The position numbers and the translations under genes were made by a program. Under the pieces are notes generated by a model that was not told the DNA's origin, made no database searches, and saw only the letters and a list, made by a program, of their open reading frames with translations. Positions 1 to 6,853 of a stretch of 7,018 nucleotides of DNA are shown here, in pieces. The stretch spans positions 16,344 through 23,361 of the forward strand of contig PCDB01000021.1 in assembly GCA_002591625.1 (NCBI GenBank). The letters run 5' to 3'. Numbering within the stretch: the stretch's first letter is position 1; every line of letters starts with the position of its first letter. The DNA comes from Porticoccaceae bacterium (GTDB lineage Bacteria; Pseudomonadota; Gammaproteobacteria; Pseudomonadales; Porticoccaceae).

Positions 1-164
1 ACATGAACGTGACACGTAGTACAAGCACAGGACATCTCGCAGGCATGCTCTATGCGCAACCCAGAACGCAAAGCTGCTTCGCAAACTGTCTCGCCCTTGT
101 TACCCTCAACTACAGCACCCTCTGGACAGATATCATGATGTGGCATAAAAACAACTTTTGGCAT
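1..164 (-). CDS. fdx: ISC-type [2Fe-2S] ferredoxin, N-terminal part (runs off left edge)
   Basis: Adrenodoxin-like ferredoxin that supplies electrons to Fe-S cluster assembly on IscU. The 54 codons present begin MPKVVFMPHHDICPEGAVVE, close to the E. coli Fdx N-terminus as I remember it. Three cluster ligands are visible in a C-x5-C-x2-C pattern at residues 42, 48 and 51, followed by His52. The extra cysteine at 46, common in this family, is also present. The fourth ligand, near residue 87 in E. coli, lies beyond the edge, so the gene is cut by the window and not broken. The ATG at 164 follows the hscA stop by 8 nt. A GGAG about 11 nt upstream, inside the hscA end, is the likely ribosome binding site, which suggests coupled translation. 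In the usual order this is the last large gene of the operon, and iscX may follow outside the window. Confidence 0.95.
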   Translation of the reverse strand, partial: MPKVVFMPHHDICPEGAVVEGNKGETVCEAALRSGLRIEHACEMSCACTTCHVH

Positions 165-172
165 GTTTTATA

Positions 173-2032
173 TCACTCCATTTCATCAAGATCTCGCCCC
201 ACTAGGGCGGATTTGATGCTCGCATTCATTCGCTTGGCTGCAAAAAACTCACTGGCTTCACCGACTTCTTTTATTTTCTCAGAAAGGAGGCGATGATCGG
301 TGCAACTCGCTCGCATGTCCTTTAACTCAAACATCAACGCTCTGAGCTTCTCAACCTCAGAGGTATCAAGGAGATCAGCGTCATGTCTCAACGCAGAACC
401 CAAATCTTCTATCATTCGATCTGCATCAACCTGTTGTTCTCGCAGTGCGCGAGCAGCTACATCTGCTCGGCTATTCTTTTGCGAATCTTTCAGCATTTCC
501 GTGATATCGGACTCTGCAAGACCATAAGAAGGCTTGACCTCGATGCTCGCCTCAACAGCACTGACCATATCGCGAGCGCTTACGCTGAGCAACCCATCAG
601 CATCAACTTGATAGGTGACTCGAATCTTAGCAGCTCCGGCAGTCATTGATGGAATATCTTTTAGGGTGAACCGAGCCAATGACCTGCAGTCATTGGAAAG
701 TTCTCGCTCACCTTGCATTACATGAATTACCATCGCTGTTTGGCCGTCTTTAAAGGTTGTAAAGTCCTGTGCTCGCGACACGGGAATAGTAGTGTTTCTA
801 TGGATTATCTTTTCCACTAATCCCCCCATGGTCTCCACACCCAGAGACAGAGGCAGCACATCGAGCAATAGCAAATTGTCGGTGGACTGATTACCCACTA
901 AAATTTCTGCCTGCAAAGCTGCTCCAAGCGCTACCACATGATCCGGATTTATCGCAGAAAGCGCTTGCCGACCAAAAAATTCGGAAACATCATGCTGAAC
1001 AATCGGCATTCTTGTGGGACCACCAACCAAAACAACATCATTTACCTCATCCGATTTAAGCCCTGCATCCCGCAAAGTTCGCCTACATGACCTAAGTGTT
1101 TTTTCCATCAGTGGCTTAATTAGCTTCTCCATAGCTTCACGAGTTAACTTTCCAGACCAACCAGAGAAAGAAACATCTACCATGTCGAGTTTTGTGAGGG
1201 CTACTTTTGCCTCACAAGCCACCTCTATTAATTCCCGTCTTTTATGCGGGTCTAACACGCTGTCTATTTGAAGCTCCCCCAGGATCCAGTCTGCAATTAA
1301 AATATCAAAATCGTCTCCGCCTAGAGCTGAATCTCCCCCGGTGGCAAGCACTTGAAACACTCCCCGAGATAGCTTCAAGATGGATATATCAAACGTTCCT
1401 CCCCCGAGATCATAGACTGCAATTATACCCTCGTCAGCTTTCTCCAGCCCGTAGGCAATAGCTGCCGCAGTGGGCTCATTGAGTAGCCTGAGAACTCTTA
1501 TCCCCGCAAGCGATGCAGCGTCCTTTGTTGCTTGGCGTTGTGCATCATCAAAATAAGCGGGCACGGTGATCACAGCCCCATCAAGTTGGCTTCCCAGTGC
1601 TTTCTCCGCGCGCATTGCCATGGCGCCTAGAATCTCTGCAGACGCTTGAATTGGGCTTACCAAACCGATTCGGGTTTTGATCAGCGGCATACCACCATCA
1701 TGTTTGTCAAAGTCATATGGCAAGTGCAACCCGAGGCCGTCAAGGTCATTCATGTCGCGACCGAGCATGCGTTTTGTTGAAATCAGCGTATTCAGAGGAT
1801 CGCTAACTGACCTCTGTCGCGCAGAATCGCCCGTGAAGACAATACCATTCTCGCCATAGTTTACTATCGAGGGGACCAAAGTCTTGCCTTGCTCATCACT
1901 CAGAACCTCAGGTCCACTGCTTCGCACAGCAGCTACGAGTGAATTTGTTGTGCCCAGATCAATTCCGACTGCTTGTCTGCGTTCATGGGGTTCGGGCGCC
2001 TGCCCCGGTTCCGAAATTTGTATTAGAGCCAC
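173..2032 (-). CDS. hscA: Fe-S cluster assembly Hsp70 chaperone HscA
   Basis: Specialised Hsp70 that, with HscB, binds the LPPVK motif of IscU and drives cluster release by ATP hydrolysis. From the chosen GTG the protein is 619 aa, against 616 for E. coli. The ATPase domain carries the phosphate-1 motif [11 protein letters not shown] (23-33), [11 protein letters not shown] (185-195), phosphate-2 [10 protein letters not shown] (208-217) and the adenosine loop VGGPTRMP (336-343). The linker [12 protein letters not shown] spans 387-398, and the substrate domain has the HscA-like block of MQGEREL (439-445) through [10 protein letters not shown] (475-484). The start at 2032 gives [10 protein letters not shown], matching the E. 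coli N-terminus, and has AAGG 7 nt upstream. An in-frame TTG at 2059 would add 9 residues and overlap the hscB stop, but lacks this support. The gene lies 23 nt after hscB and 8 nt before fdx. Proline 339 in the adenosine loop is unusual. Confidence 0.97.
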   Translation of the reverse strand: MALIQISEPGQAPEPHERRQAVGIDLGTTNSLVAAVRSSGPEVLSDEQGKTLVPSIVNYGENGIVFTGDSARQRSVSDPLNTLISTKRMLGRDMNDLDGLGLHLPYDFDKHDGGMPLIKTRIGLVSPIQASAEILGAMAMRAEKALGSQLDGAVITVPAYFDDAQRQATKDAASLAGIRVLRLLNEPTAAAIAYGLEKADEGIIAVYDLGGGTFDISILKLSRGVFQVLATGGDSALGGDDFDILIADWILGELQIDSVLDPHKRRELIEVACEAKVALTKLDMVDVSFSGWSGKLTREAMEKLIKPLMEKTLRSCRRTLRDAGLKSDEVNDVVLVGGPTRMPIVQHDVSEFFGRQALSAINPDHVVALGAALQAEILVGNQSTDNLLLLDVLPLSLGVETMGGLVEKIIHRNTTIPVSRAQDFTTFKDGQTAMVIHVMQGERELSNDCRSLARFTLKDIPSMTAGAAKIRVTYQVDADGLLSVSARDMVSAVEASIEVKPSYGLAESDITEMLKDSQKNSRADVAARALREQQVDADRMIEDLGSALRHDADLLDTSEVEKLRALMFELKDMRASCTDHRLLSEKIKEVGEASEFFAAKRMNASIKSALVGRDLDEME

Positions 2033-2039
2033 TAACGAA

Positions 2040-2044
2040 CCTTT
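2040..2044 (-). promoter_or_regulatory. Ribosome binding site that decides the hscA start
   Basis: On the minus strand AAAGG ends 7 nt before the GTG at 2032. It favours GTG at 2032 over the in-frame TTG at 2059, which has no purine-rich stretch at a proper distance. The site falls in the 23-nt gap after the hscB stop. Confidence 0.6.
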
Positions 2045-2055
2045 TGAGTCATTTT

Positions 2056-2595
2056 TCAACCAATCAATTTGTCATCAAGCAACTCGACTTGTAGTTGTAG
2101 CTTGACAAAGAACTGCATCTTTACCACCGAATTCATTGCTTCATCGTAATTCCCGGCTGTGAAGCTCTCTTTAAAATCAACCTGCAACTCTTCGTATTGT
2201 TTGTCCAGGCGGTTCTCCAGATCACTTAGTGCCTCAAATGGCGCTTCAAGTTGCTCTATCTCAGCGAGCTCTTCGCGAAGAGCAATTTGCTGTGTCAAAA
2301 ACTCAATATCACTGGTGGTTTGATTTTCATCATCAATTTCAATGCCTTGTAACTTCAACAAATATTGAGCTCGTTTAAGCGGTGAAATTAGGGTTGCGTA
2401 AGCATCGTTTATAAAGGCAGCTGTCTGCGCCGCTAGTCTCTTTTCTGCATCGACATTGGTAACAAAACGATCTGGATGAAATTGCTTCTGAAGTTGTTTG
2501 TATCGAGTTTCTATTAGATCTCTGTCGATATGCCAAGAGATCGGGATAGAAAATAACTCAAAGAAAGACCGCTCACCAATGATTGCGGACATCAT
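2056..2595 (-). CDS. hscB: Fe-S assembly J-domain co-chaperone HscB (Hsc20)
   Basis: J-protein that delivers IscU to HscA and stimulates its ATPase. The 179-aa product has an N-terminal J domain with FFELFSIP (11-18), the [13 protein letters not shown] helix II region holding the invariant HPD at 40-42, and an NDAYATL segment. A C-terminal three-helix domain for IscU binding follows, starting around the [12 protein letters not shown] segment. Length is close to the E. coli 171 aa, and the extra residues are mostly a short N-terminal extension before FFELF. Two tandem ATG codons (2595 and 2592) are both possible; spacing from a weak GGA suits the second slightly better. The gene starts 9 nt after the iscA stop. 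It lacks the Zn-finger and Gly/Phe regions of DnaJ, as expected for HscB. Confidence 0.96.
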   Translation of the reverse strand: MMSAIIGERSFFELFSIPISWHIDRDLIETRYKQLQKQFHPDRFVTNVDAEKRLAAQTAAFINDAYATLISPLKRAQYLLKLQGIEIDDENQTTSDIEFLTQQIALREELAEIEQLEAPFEALSDLENRLDKQYEELQVDFKESFTAGNYDEAMNSVVKMQFFVKLQLQVELLDDKLIG

Positions 2596-2604
2596 TGTTC
2601 CAAT

Positions 2605-2928
2605 CTAGACGTGAAAACTTTCTCCACAACCACATTCATCCTTAACGTTTGGGTTTCGGAATTCAAACCCCTCCGTAAAATCAGCCTTTACATAATCCAG
2701 CTCGGTTCCATCCAAATAGATCATGCTCTTGGGGTCAACAAGAACTTTGAAACTGTCAAACTCGAAGACTTCATCATCTAACGCGGCGGCATCAACAAAT
2801 TCCAGAACATAGGATAAACCAGAACATCCCGTAGTCTTGACGCCAAGACGGACCCCGATTCCTTTCTTGCGGTTCTGCAGTGACTTTAACACATGGTCTT
2901 GCGCAGCTGGCGTCATGGTGATAGGCAT
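2605..2928 (-). CDS. iscA: A-type Fe-S carrier protein IscA
   Basis: A-type carrier that binds iron or Fe-S clusters and passes them to apoproteins, needed especially for [4Fe-4S] maturation. The product is 107 aa, the same length as E. coli IscA. The three ligand cysteines are at the family positions: Cys35 in TTGCSGLSY, and Cys99 and Cys101 in the C-terminal block [16 protein letters not shown], which matches the E. coli IscA tail. That tail and the position between iscU and hscB favour IscA over the paralogues ErpA and SufA. The start lies 7 nt after the iscU stop. An AGGA inside the iscU end, 11 nt upstream of the ATG, is the only Shine-Dalgarno-like element, so translation is probably coupled to iscU. 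Confidence 0.97.
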   Translation of the reverse strand: MPITMTPAAQDHVLKSLQNRKKGIGVRLGVKTTGCSGLSYVLEFVDAAALDDEVFEFDSFKVLVDPKSMIYLDGTELDYVKADFTEGFEFRNPNVKDECGCGESFHV

Positions 2929-2935
2929 AATTAAT

Positions 2936-3322
2936 TCAGTCCTGCTGTTGCTTATCCTTTACATCCCGTATTGCGGCCTTGATGGCATCTTCCGCTAAAA
3001 CAGAACAATGAATTTTAACGGGTGGAAGCGCCAGTTCCTCAGCAATTTCAGTGTTCTTTATCTGCTCGGCTTCTTCGATGTTTTTCCCTTTCACCCACTC
3101 AGTTAACAAAGAACTCGAGGCAATTGCAGACCCACATCCATAAGTCTTGAACTTGGCATCCTCTATCACACCCGTGTCGTCAACCTGAATTTGCAATCTC
3201 ATAACATCACCGCACGCTGGTGCGCCAACCATACCAGTACCCACAAACTTTGACTTATCATCCAATTTTCCGACGTTACGCGGATTCTCATAATGATCGA
3301 TTACTTTTTCGCTATAGGCCAT
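2936..3322 (-). CDS. iscU: Fe-S cluster scaffold protein IscU
   Basis: Scaffold on which [2Fe-2S] clusters are built from iron and the sulfur donated by IscS. The product is 128 aa, identical in length to E. coli IscU, and begins [18 protein letters not shown]. Ligand residues fall at the family positions: Cys37 and Asp39 in GAPACGDV, Cys63 in [11 protein letters not shown], and His105-Cys106 in [11 protein letters not shown]. The chaperone recognition motif LPPVK sits at 99-103. These features separate it from SufU and from NifU, which has extra domains. A strong AGGGAG lies 7 nt before the ATG, the best ribosome binding site of the operon, fitting a scaffold needed in quantity. The gap to iscS is 31 nt. 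Confidence 0.98.
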   Translation of the reverse strand: MAYSEKVIDHYENPRNVGKLDDKSKFVGTGMVGAPACGDVMRLQIQVDDTGVIEDAKFKTYGCGSAIASSSLLTEWVKGKNIEEAEQIKNTEIAEELALPPVKIHCSVLAEDAIKAAIRDVKDKQQQD

Positions 3323-3353
3323 TCACAAACTCCCTAAATAATATGCTCAGGCA

Positions 3354-4568
3354 TTAGTGGGCTGCCCACTCAACCTGATCTAAGTCTACACCATCTTTGA
3401 ACATATCCCACAGAGGAGACAGCTCTCTAAGCTTATCAACCGCATGACGAACTTTTGCGACTGTATCATCAATGTCTTTTTCAGTCGTATACCTTCCGAT
3501 GCTAAATCTTATGGAACTATGAGCAACTTCATCGTTTAGTCCAAGCGCCCTGAGGACATAGGACGGCTCCAAGCTTGCTGAGGTGCATGCCGACCCCGAT
3601 GAAACTGCCAGGTCTCTTAGCGCCATAATTAACGATTCACCTTCAACAAATGCGAAGCTGATATTGATTATACCCGGGACGCTCTGATCGGGCGATCCAT
3701 TTAGATAGATTTCTTCTATATCCGAGACTCCAGCCCATAGACGATCGCGCAATCGGGCAATCTCTGCGGATTCTGCGTCCAACACCTGGCTAGCCACTCG
3801 AAAGGCTTCCCCCATACCCACGATTTGATGAGTAGGTAAGGTCCCAGAGCGCATGCCTCTCTCATGCCCCCCTCCATGAATCTGAGCTTCAATGCGAACC
3901 CTCGGTTTTCGCCTTACGAAAAGCGCTCCGATACCTTTCGGGCCGTATATCTTATGTGCTGATAAAGACATCATATCAACATTCATAGCTTCGACATCGA
4001 TAGCCGTCTTTCCAGCGCTTTGTGCCGCATCAACGTGAAAGAAAACTTTGTTACTACGACATATTTTACCAATCGCCGCGATATCGTTCCTCGTACCCAA
4101 CTCATTGTTCACATGCATTATCGATACAACGGTGGTCTCCGCTCTGATTGCATCAGCAACCATTTCCGGCAGAATGAGCCCTTCCGGATTTGGATCTAGG
4201 TACGTAACCTCGAAGCCCTCTCTCTCGAGTTGTCTGCAGGTGTCGAGCACAGCCTTATGCTCGATGTTTGAAGTAATGATGTGCTTTCCCTTGCGAGTAT
4301 TGAAATGAGCACATCCCTTAATCGCAAGATTATTTGCTTCGGTGGCACCTGACGTCCAAACAACCTCCCGCGGATCAGCCCCGATGAGCTTAGCAACCTC
4401 GACTCGAGCATCTTCGACGGCCGATTCAGCCTCCCAACCAAAAACATGTGATCTAGACGCCGGATTGCCGAAGCGACCCGTGGGGGTGAGAAACTGCATC
4501 ATCTTGTCAGCGACTTGGGGATCAACGGGAGTCGTTGACGCATAATCTAAATAAATTGGTAATCCCAT
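3354..4568 (-). CDS. iscS: Cysteine desulfurase IscS
   Basis: PLP-dependent enzyme converting L-cysteine to alanine and carrying the sulfur as a persulfide to IscU, and in relatives also to TusA, ThiI and other acceptors. From the ATG at 4568 the protein is 404 aa, as in E. coli, and begins [17 protein letters not shown]. His104 (SNIEHK), Lys206 ([12 protein letters not shown], the PLP Schiff base) and Cys328 ([14 protein letters not shown], the active-site persulfide cysteine) all fall at the E. coli numbers. The C-terminus [21 protein letters not shown] keeps the conserved segment implicated in IscU binding. An in-frame ATG at 4613 would add 15 unconserved residues and overlap iscR by 31 nt, so it is rejected. 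The start is 14 nt after the iscR stop, with AGGA 11 nt and AAGG 3 nt upstream. Confidence 0.98.
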   Translation of the reverse strand: MGLPIYLDYASTTPVDPQVADKMMQFLTPTGRFGNPASRSHVFGWEAESAVEDARVEVAKLIGADPREVVWTSGATEANNLAIKGCAHFNTRKGKHIITSNIEHKAVLDTCRQLEREGFEVTYLDPNPEGLILPEMVADAIRAETTVVSIMHVNNELGTRNDIAAIGKICRSNKVFFHVDAAQSAGKTAIDVEAMNVDMMSLSAHKIYGPKGIGALFVRRKPRVRIEAQIHGGGHERGMRSGTLPTHQIVGMGEAFRVASQVLDAESAEIARLRDRLWAGVSDIEEIYLNGSPDQSVPGIINISFAFVEGESLIMALRDLAVSSGSACTSASLEPSYVLRALGLNDEVAHSSIRFSIGRYTTEKDIDDTVAKVRHAVDKLRELSPLWDMFKDGVDLDQVEWAAH

Positions 4569-4582
4569 AAACCTTATCTTCC

Positions 4583-5056
4583 TCAATGAAAAGCTGAATG
4601 CTGTTGTTGCCAATTGAGAGTTTGCTTTAGTTGCCTCTGAAAAATTGACTGAGTTTCTTGCCTAGCACCTAAGTCCGCAAGTGAAATGTCGCTTAAGAAC
4701 TTATTGATTTCTTTGCCTAGCTCGTCCCACAATAAATGAGTTAGGCAAATCTCGCCAGCGTTACAATTGCCCTTACCACCGCATGAGGTCGTGTCAATAC
4801 CTTCACCTACCGCGTCGATTATCTGGGATATAGAAATCTTTTTGTCGCAAGAACCTAGGCGATACCCACCACCGGGACCACGAACACTCTTAACTAAACC
4901 GGATTTTCTAAGTCGACCGAACAGCTGCTCTAAATAGGAGAGCGAAATCGACTGCCTATCTGCAATATGAGAGAGAGGCACTGGCTGCTGAGTTGAATGG
5001 AGACTCAAATCCAACATAGCGGTCACAGCATAACGTCCTCGTGTTGTTATTCTCAT
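4583..5056 (-). CDS. iscR: Rrf2-family [2Fe-2S] regulator IscR
   Basis: Transcription factor that senses Fe-S status. In E. coli the holo form represses the isc operon and both forms act at Type 2 sites. The 157-aa product has an N-terminal winged helix with [17 protein letters not shown] at the start, the [19 protein letters not shown] recognition region (37-55) and the [12 protein letters not shown] wing (57-68). The cluster ligands Cys92, Cys98, Cys104 and His107 sit exactly at the E. coli positions, so it should bind a cluster, unlike the apo-type Rrf2 relatives. The C-terminus beyond about 130 is glutamine-rich and unlike the E. coli tail. It is the first isc gene, with an IscR box in the 100-bp gap upstream. 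No strong ribosome binding site precedes the ATG at 5056. Confidence 0.97.
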   Translation of the reverse strand: MRITTRGRYAVTAMLDLSLHSTQQPVPLSHIADRQSISLSYLEQLFGRLRKSGLVKSVRGPGGGYRLGSCDKKISISQIIDAVGEGIDTTSCGGKGNCNAGEICLTHLLWDELGKEINKFLSDISLADLGARQETQSIFQRQLKQTLNWQQQHSAFH

Positions 5057-5099
5057 CTTGTCAGTTCTCTACCGCCAGTCTTTCAAGGTTGCTAGAGAT

Positions 5100-5128
5100 A
5101 TGTTCTAATACCAGAGTAATTTAGTCAA
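5100..5128 (-). promoter_or_regulatory. Candidate sigma-70 promoter of the isc operon
   Basis: Read on the minus strand, a good -35 hexamer TTGACT (5128-5123) is followed after 17 nt by GAACAT (5105-5100), a poor -10 with three of six consensus bases. The -35 lies inside the IscR box, so bound IscR would block polymerase. The -10 assignment is uncertain: AACATA one base further is equally weak. Some transcription may also enter from trmJ, since no terminator is seen in between. Confidence 0.45.
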
Positions 5129-5132
5129 GAAT
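5108..5132 (-). promoter_or_regulatory. IscR Type 1 binding site upstream of iscR
   Basis: The minus-strand 25-mer, whose half-sites read ATTCTTGACT and ACTCTGGTAT around AAATT, fits the E. coli Type 1 consensus ATASYYGACT-RWWWY-AGTCRRSTAT (as I recall it) at 22 of 25 positions, with mismatches at positions 3, 17 and 20. It overlaps the -35 TTGACT and lies 52 bp before the iscR start. The inferred role is autorepression by [2Fe-2S]-IscR. Only one clear copy is seen, whereas E. coli is known to have two tandem sites. Confidence 0.75.
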
Positions 5133-5156
5133 AGTTGGGCCTCTTTTTCAAACATT

Positions 5157-5894
5157 CTATTTACGCTGAACAGCTGACAATAGACCACGTAACATAGATA
5201 CTTCCATCTCATCCATTCTTACTCTCGTAAAAAGCCGCCTCATCCTAGTCATGAGTTGTTTTGGATTATCAGGGTCATGAAACTCAATACCAGTCATAGT
5301 TTCCTCCAGATGCTTAAAAAATAGTTCTATATTTTTTGACGTTGCATACGGCATATCCCAGGTGTGATTGGAATGGAATTTATCGTCAGTCTGAGCCAAA
5401 GAAGCCATCTTAATCTCATAAGTCAGGACCTGCACAGCAGCAGCCAAGTTAAGGGAACTGTAATCCGGATTAGCAGGGATACAAACATGATAGTGACACT
5501 TTTGCAGATGCTCGTTGCATAGCCCACGATCCTCAGAACCAAACAGCAGCGCGATGGACTGGTTAGCTGCCTCCATCCAAATTTTTTCCCCACACTCGCG
5601 CGGACTTAGCACAGGCCAAGGAATTCGCCGCTCACGAGCACTAGCACCGATGACCAAACCACAATCCTCAATTGCTTCATCAAGCGAATTCACCACCTTC
5701 GCATCGCTAAGCACGTCTTTTGCACCGGCCGCGCGCCAAACTGCTCTGGGCGCTGGAAATTCTCTTGGCTCGACCAGATACAATTTATCTATGCACATAT
5801 TTTTCATCGCCCTTGCAGCTCCTCCGATGTTCCCTGGATGAGCAGTATTAACCAAGACAATCCGAATATTTTTACGACAATCTACCTGTGACAC
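5157..5894 (-). CDS. trmJ: tRNA (cytidine/uridine-2'-O-)-methyltransferase TrmJ
   Basis: SPOUT-class enzyme that methylates the ribose 2'-OH of position 32 in the anticodon loop of several tRNAs, using S-adenosylmethionine. The product is 245 aa, against 246 in E. coli. The N-terminal motif NIRIVLVNTAHPGNIGGAARAMK spans 9-31. The SAM-binding trefoil knot is shown by LLFGSEDRGLCNEHL (116-130) and IPANPDYSSLNLAAAVQVL (139-157), followed by the TrmJ-type C-terminal extension with MRRLFTRVR. The start is GTG at 5894, with GGGG ending 6 nt upstream; no ATG lies before the conserved NIRIVLV. It sits upstream of iscR in the same direction and divergent from suhB, as in E. coli. No terminator is visible in the 100 nt before iscR, so read-through into isc is possible. 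Confidence 0.94.
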   Translation of the reverse strand: MSQVDCRKNIRIVLVNTAHPGNIGGAARAMKNMCIDKLYLVEPREFPAPRAVWRAAGAKDVLSDAKVVNSLDEAIEDCGLVIGASARERRIPWPVLSPRECGEKIWMEAANQSIALLFGSEDRGLCNEHLQKCHYHVCIPANPDYSSLNLAAAVQVLTYEIKMASLAQTDDKFHSNHTWDMPYATSKNIELFFKHLEETMTGIEFHDPDNPKQLMTRMRRLFTRVRMDEMEVSMLRGLLSAVQRK

Positions 5895-5940
5895 CAGTTA
5901 CCCCAAACAATCTTTACGAACCAAAAATTTGATCAGAAGT

Positions 5941-5969
5941 TTAGCAGAATCGAAGATGTCTGGTACACT
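5941..5969 (+). promoter_or_regulatory. Candidate suhB promoter
   Basis: TTAGCA (5941-5946) and TACACT (5964-5969) each match the sigma-70 hexamers at four of six bases, with an ideal 17-nt spacer. A TGG just before the -10 gives an extended -10. Predicted transcription would start near 5976, about 30 nt before the suhB GTG. This is a sequence-only prediction inside the 111-bp divergent region. No comparably good promoter was found for trmJ on the other strand. Confidence 0.45.
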
Positions 5970-6005
5970 AGCCACTCTTAAATACCCTGTTTGGACTCTT
6001 ATTCT

Positions 6006-6809
6006 GTGCGACCGATGTGTAACATTGCGCTGCGTGCTGCTCGCGAGGCGGGCGATATGATCGTAAAAGCAGCTGACAATATCGATGGGGTCAAAGTCGA
6101 TGAGAAAAATAAATATGATTTTGTAACTGAAGTCGATCGTCGCTCGGAAGAACTCATAATAAATCAACTTAGTGCGGCATTCCCCGACCATAGCTTTTAT
6201 GGAGAGGAAACGGGTTTGAGCGGGAAAGGGGGCAGTCCTTTTGAATGGATTATCGACCCTCTAGATGGAACCACTAATTTTGTTCGAGGAATTCCCCATG
6301 TAGCAATTTCCATAGCCTGCCGAATTGATGGCCGACTCGAACACGCTGTGGTGGTCGATCCCTTTCAGAGGGAAGAATTTACAGCTAGTCGGGGAGATGG
6401 AGCCATGCTCAACGGTCGTCGGATTAGAGTATCTGGACGCCTTTCAACCAAAGGAGCTCTTTATGCAACTGGCATCCCTTTCAATAGTCCAGCATTTGAT
6501 GATATCGAAAACTACTTGAGATCAATGCGCGCCTTTGCCAAAAACTCAGCTGGAATACGACGCCTAGGGGTTGCTTCTCTCGATCTAGCCTATGTTGCTG
6601 CAGGGCGCATTGACGTTTTCTGGGAAATGCACCTAAAAGCTTGGGACATTGCCGCCGGTGCACTTCTGGTGAGAGAGGCTGGAGGTATGGTTAGCGATTT
6701 CCAGGGAGGTGAAAATTTTCTTAACAACGGACATATTGTTGCTTGCACGCCAAAACTTTTTAAAGCGAGTTTAAAGGTTTTGGACAGACATCTGGGACAT
6801 TTGAAATAG
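6006..6809 (+). CDS. suhB: Inositol-1-monophosphatase family protein SuhB
   Basis: Mg2+-dependent inositol monophosphatase fold. In E. coli SuhB also binds RNA polymerase/NusA complexes and takes part in rRNA antitermination, a role inferred here by orthology. From GTG 6006 the protein is 267 aa, equal to E. coli, and starts MRPMCNIALRAAREAG, parallel to E. coli MHPMLNIAVRAARKAG. Metal-site residues are visible: Glu67 in GEETG, Asp84 and Asp87 in WIIDPLDGTTNF, and Asp214 in KAWDIAAGALLVREAGG. Alternative starts are TTG at 5991 (five more residues, no ribosome binding site) and ATG at 6015. A GGA about 10 nt upstream is the only, weak, Shine-Dalgarno element for the GTG. It is divergent from trmJ and convergent with a membrane-protein gene 44 nt away. 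Confidence 0.92.
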   Translation: MRPMCNIALRAAREAGDMIVKAADNIDGVKVDEKNKYDFVTEVDRRSEELIINQLSAAFPDHSFYGEETGLSGKGGSPFEWIIDPLDGTTNFVRGIPHVAISIACRIDGRLEHAVVVDPFQREEFTASRGDGAMLNGRRIRVSGRLSTKGALYATGIPFNSPAFDDIENYLRSMRAFAKNSAGIRRLGVASLDLAYVAAGRIDVFWEMHLKAWDIAAGALLVREAGGMVSDFQGGENFLNNGHIVACTPKLFKASLKVLDRHLGHLK

Positions 6810-6853
6810 TCAGTAGGCGCATTAGATATGTGTAATCGGCGGTAAACTATGAA

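Noticed and set aside
3..296. 97-codon open frame on the plus strand
   Set aside because: It lies antisense to the fdx start and the hscA end, both with clear family motifs, and its translation has no recognisable domain.
4569..4613. N-terminal extension of IscS from ATG 4613
   Set aside because: The extra 15 residues are unlike any IscS N-terminus, they overlap iscR, and the ATG at 4568 gives exactly the E. coli length.
5515..5841. 108-codon open frame on the plus strand
   Set aside because: It is a shadow of trmJ, whose minus-strand product has full SPOUT motifs.
5898..6191. 97-codon open frame on the minus strand across the trmJ-suhB gap
   Set aside because: It is antisense to the conserved N-terminus of SuhB and covers the candidate suhB promoter; no family resemblance is seen.
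6810..6853. Possible terminator between suhB and the convergent gene
   Set aside because: ATTA...TAAT can pair around a GATATGTG loop, but the flanking bases mismatch and no T-run follows on either strand.
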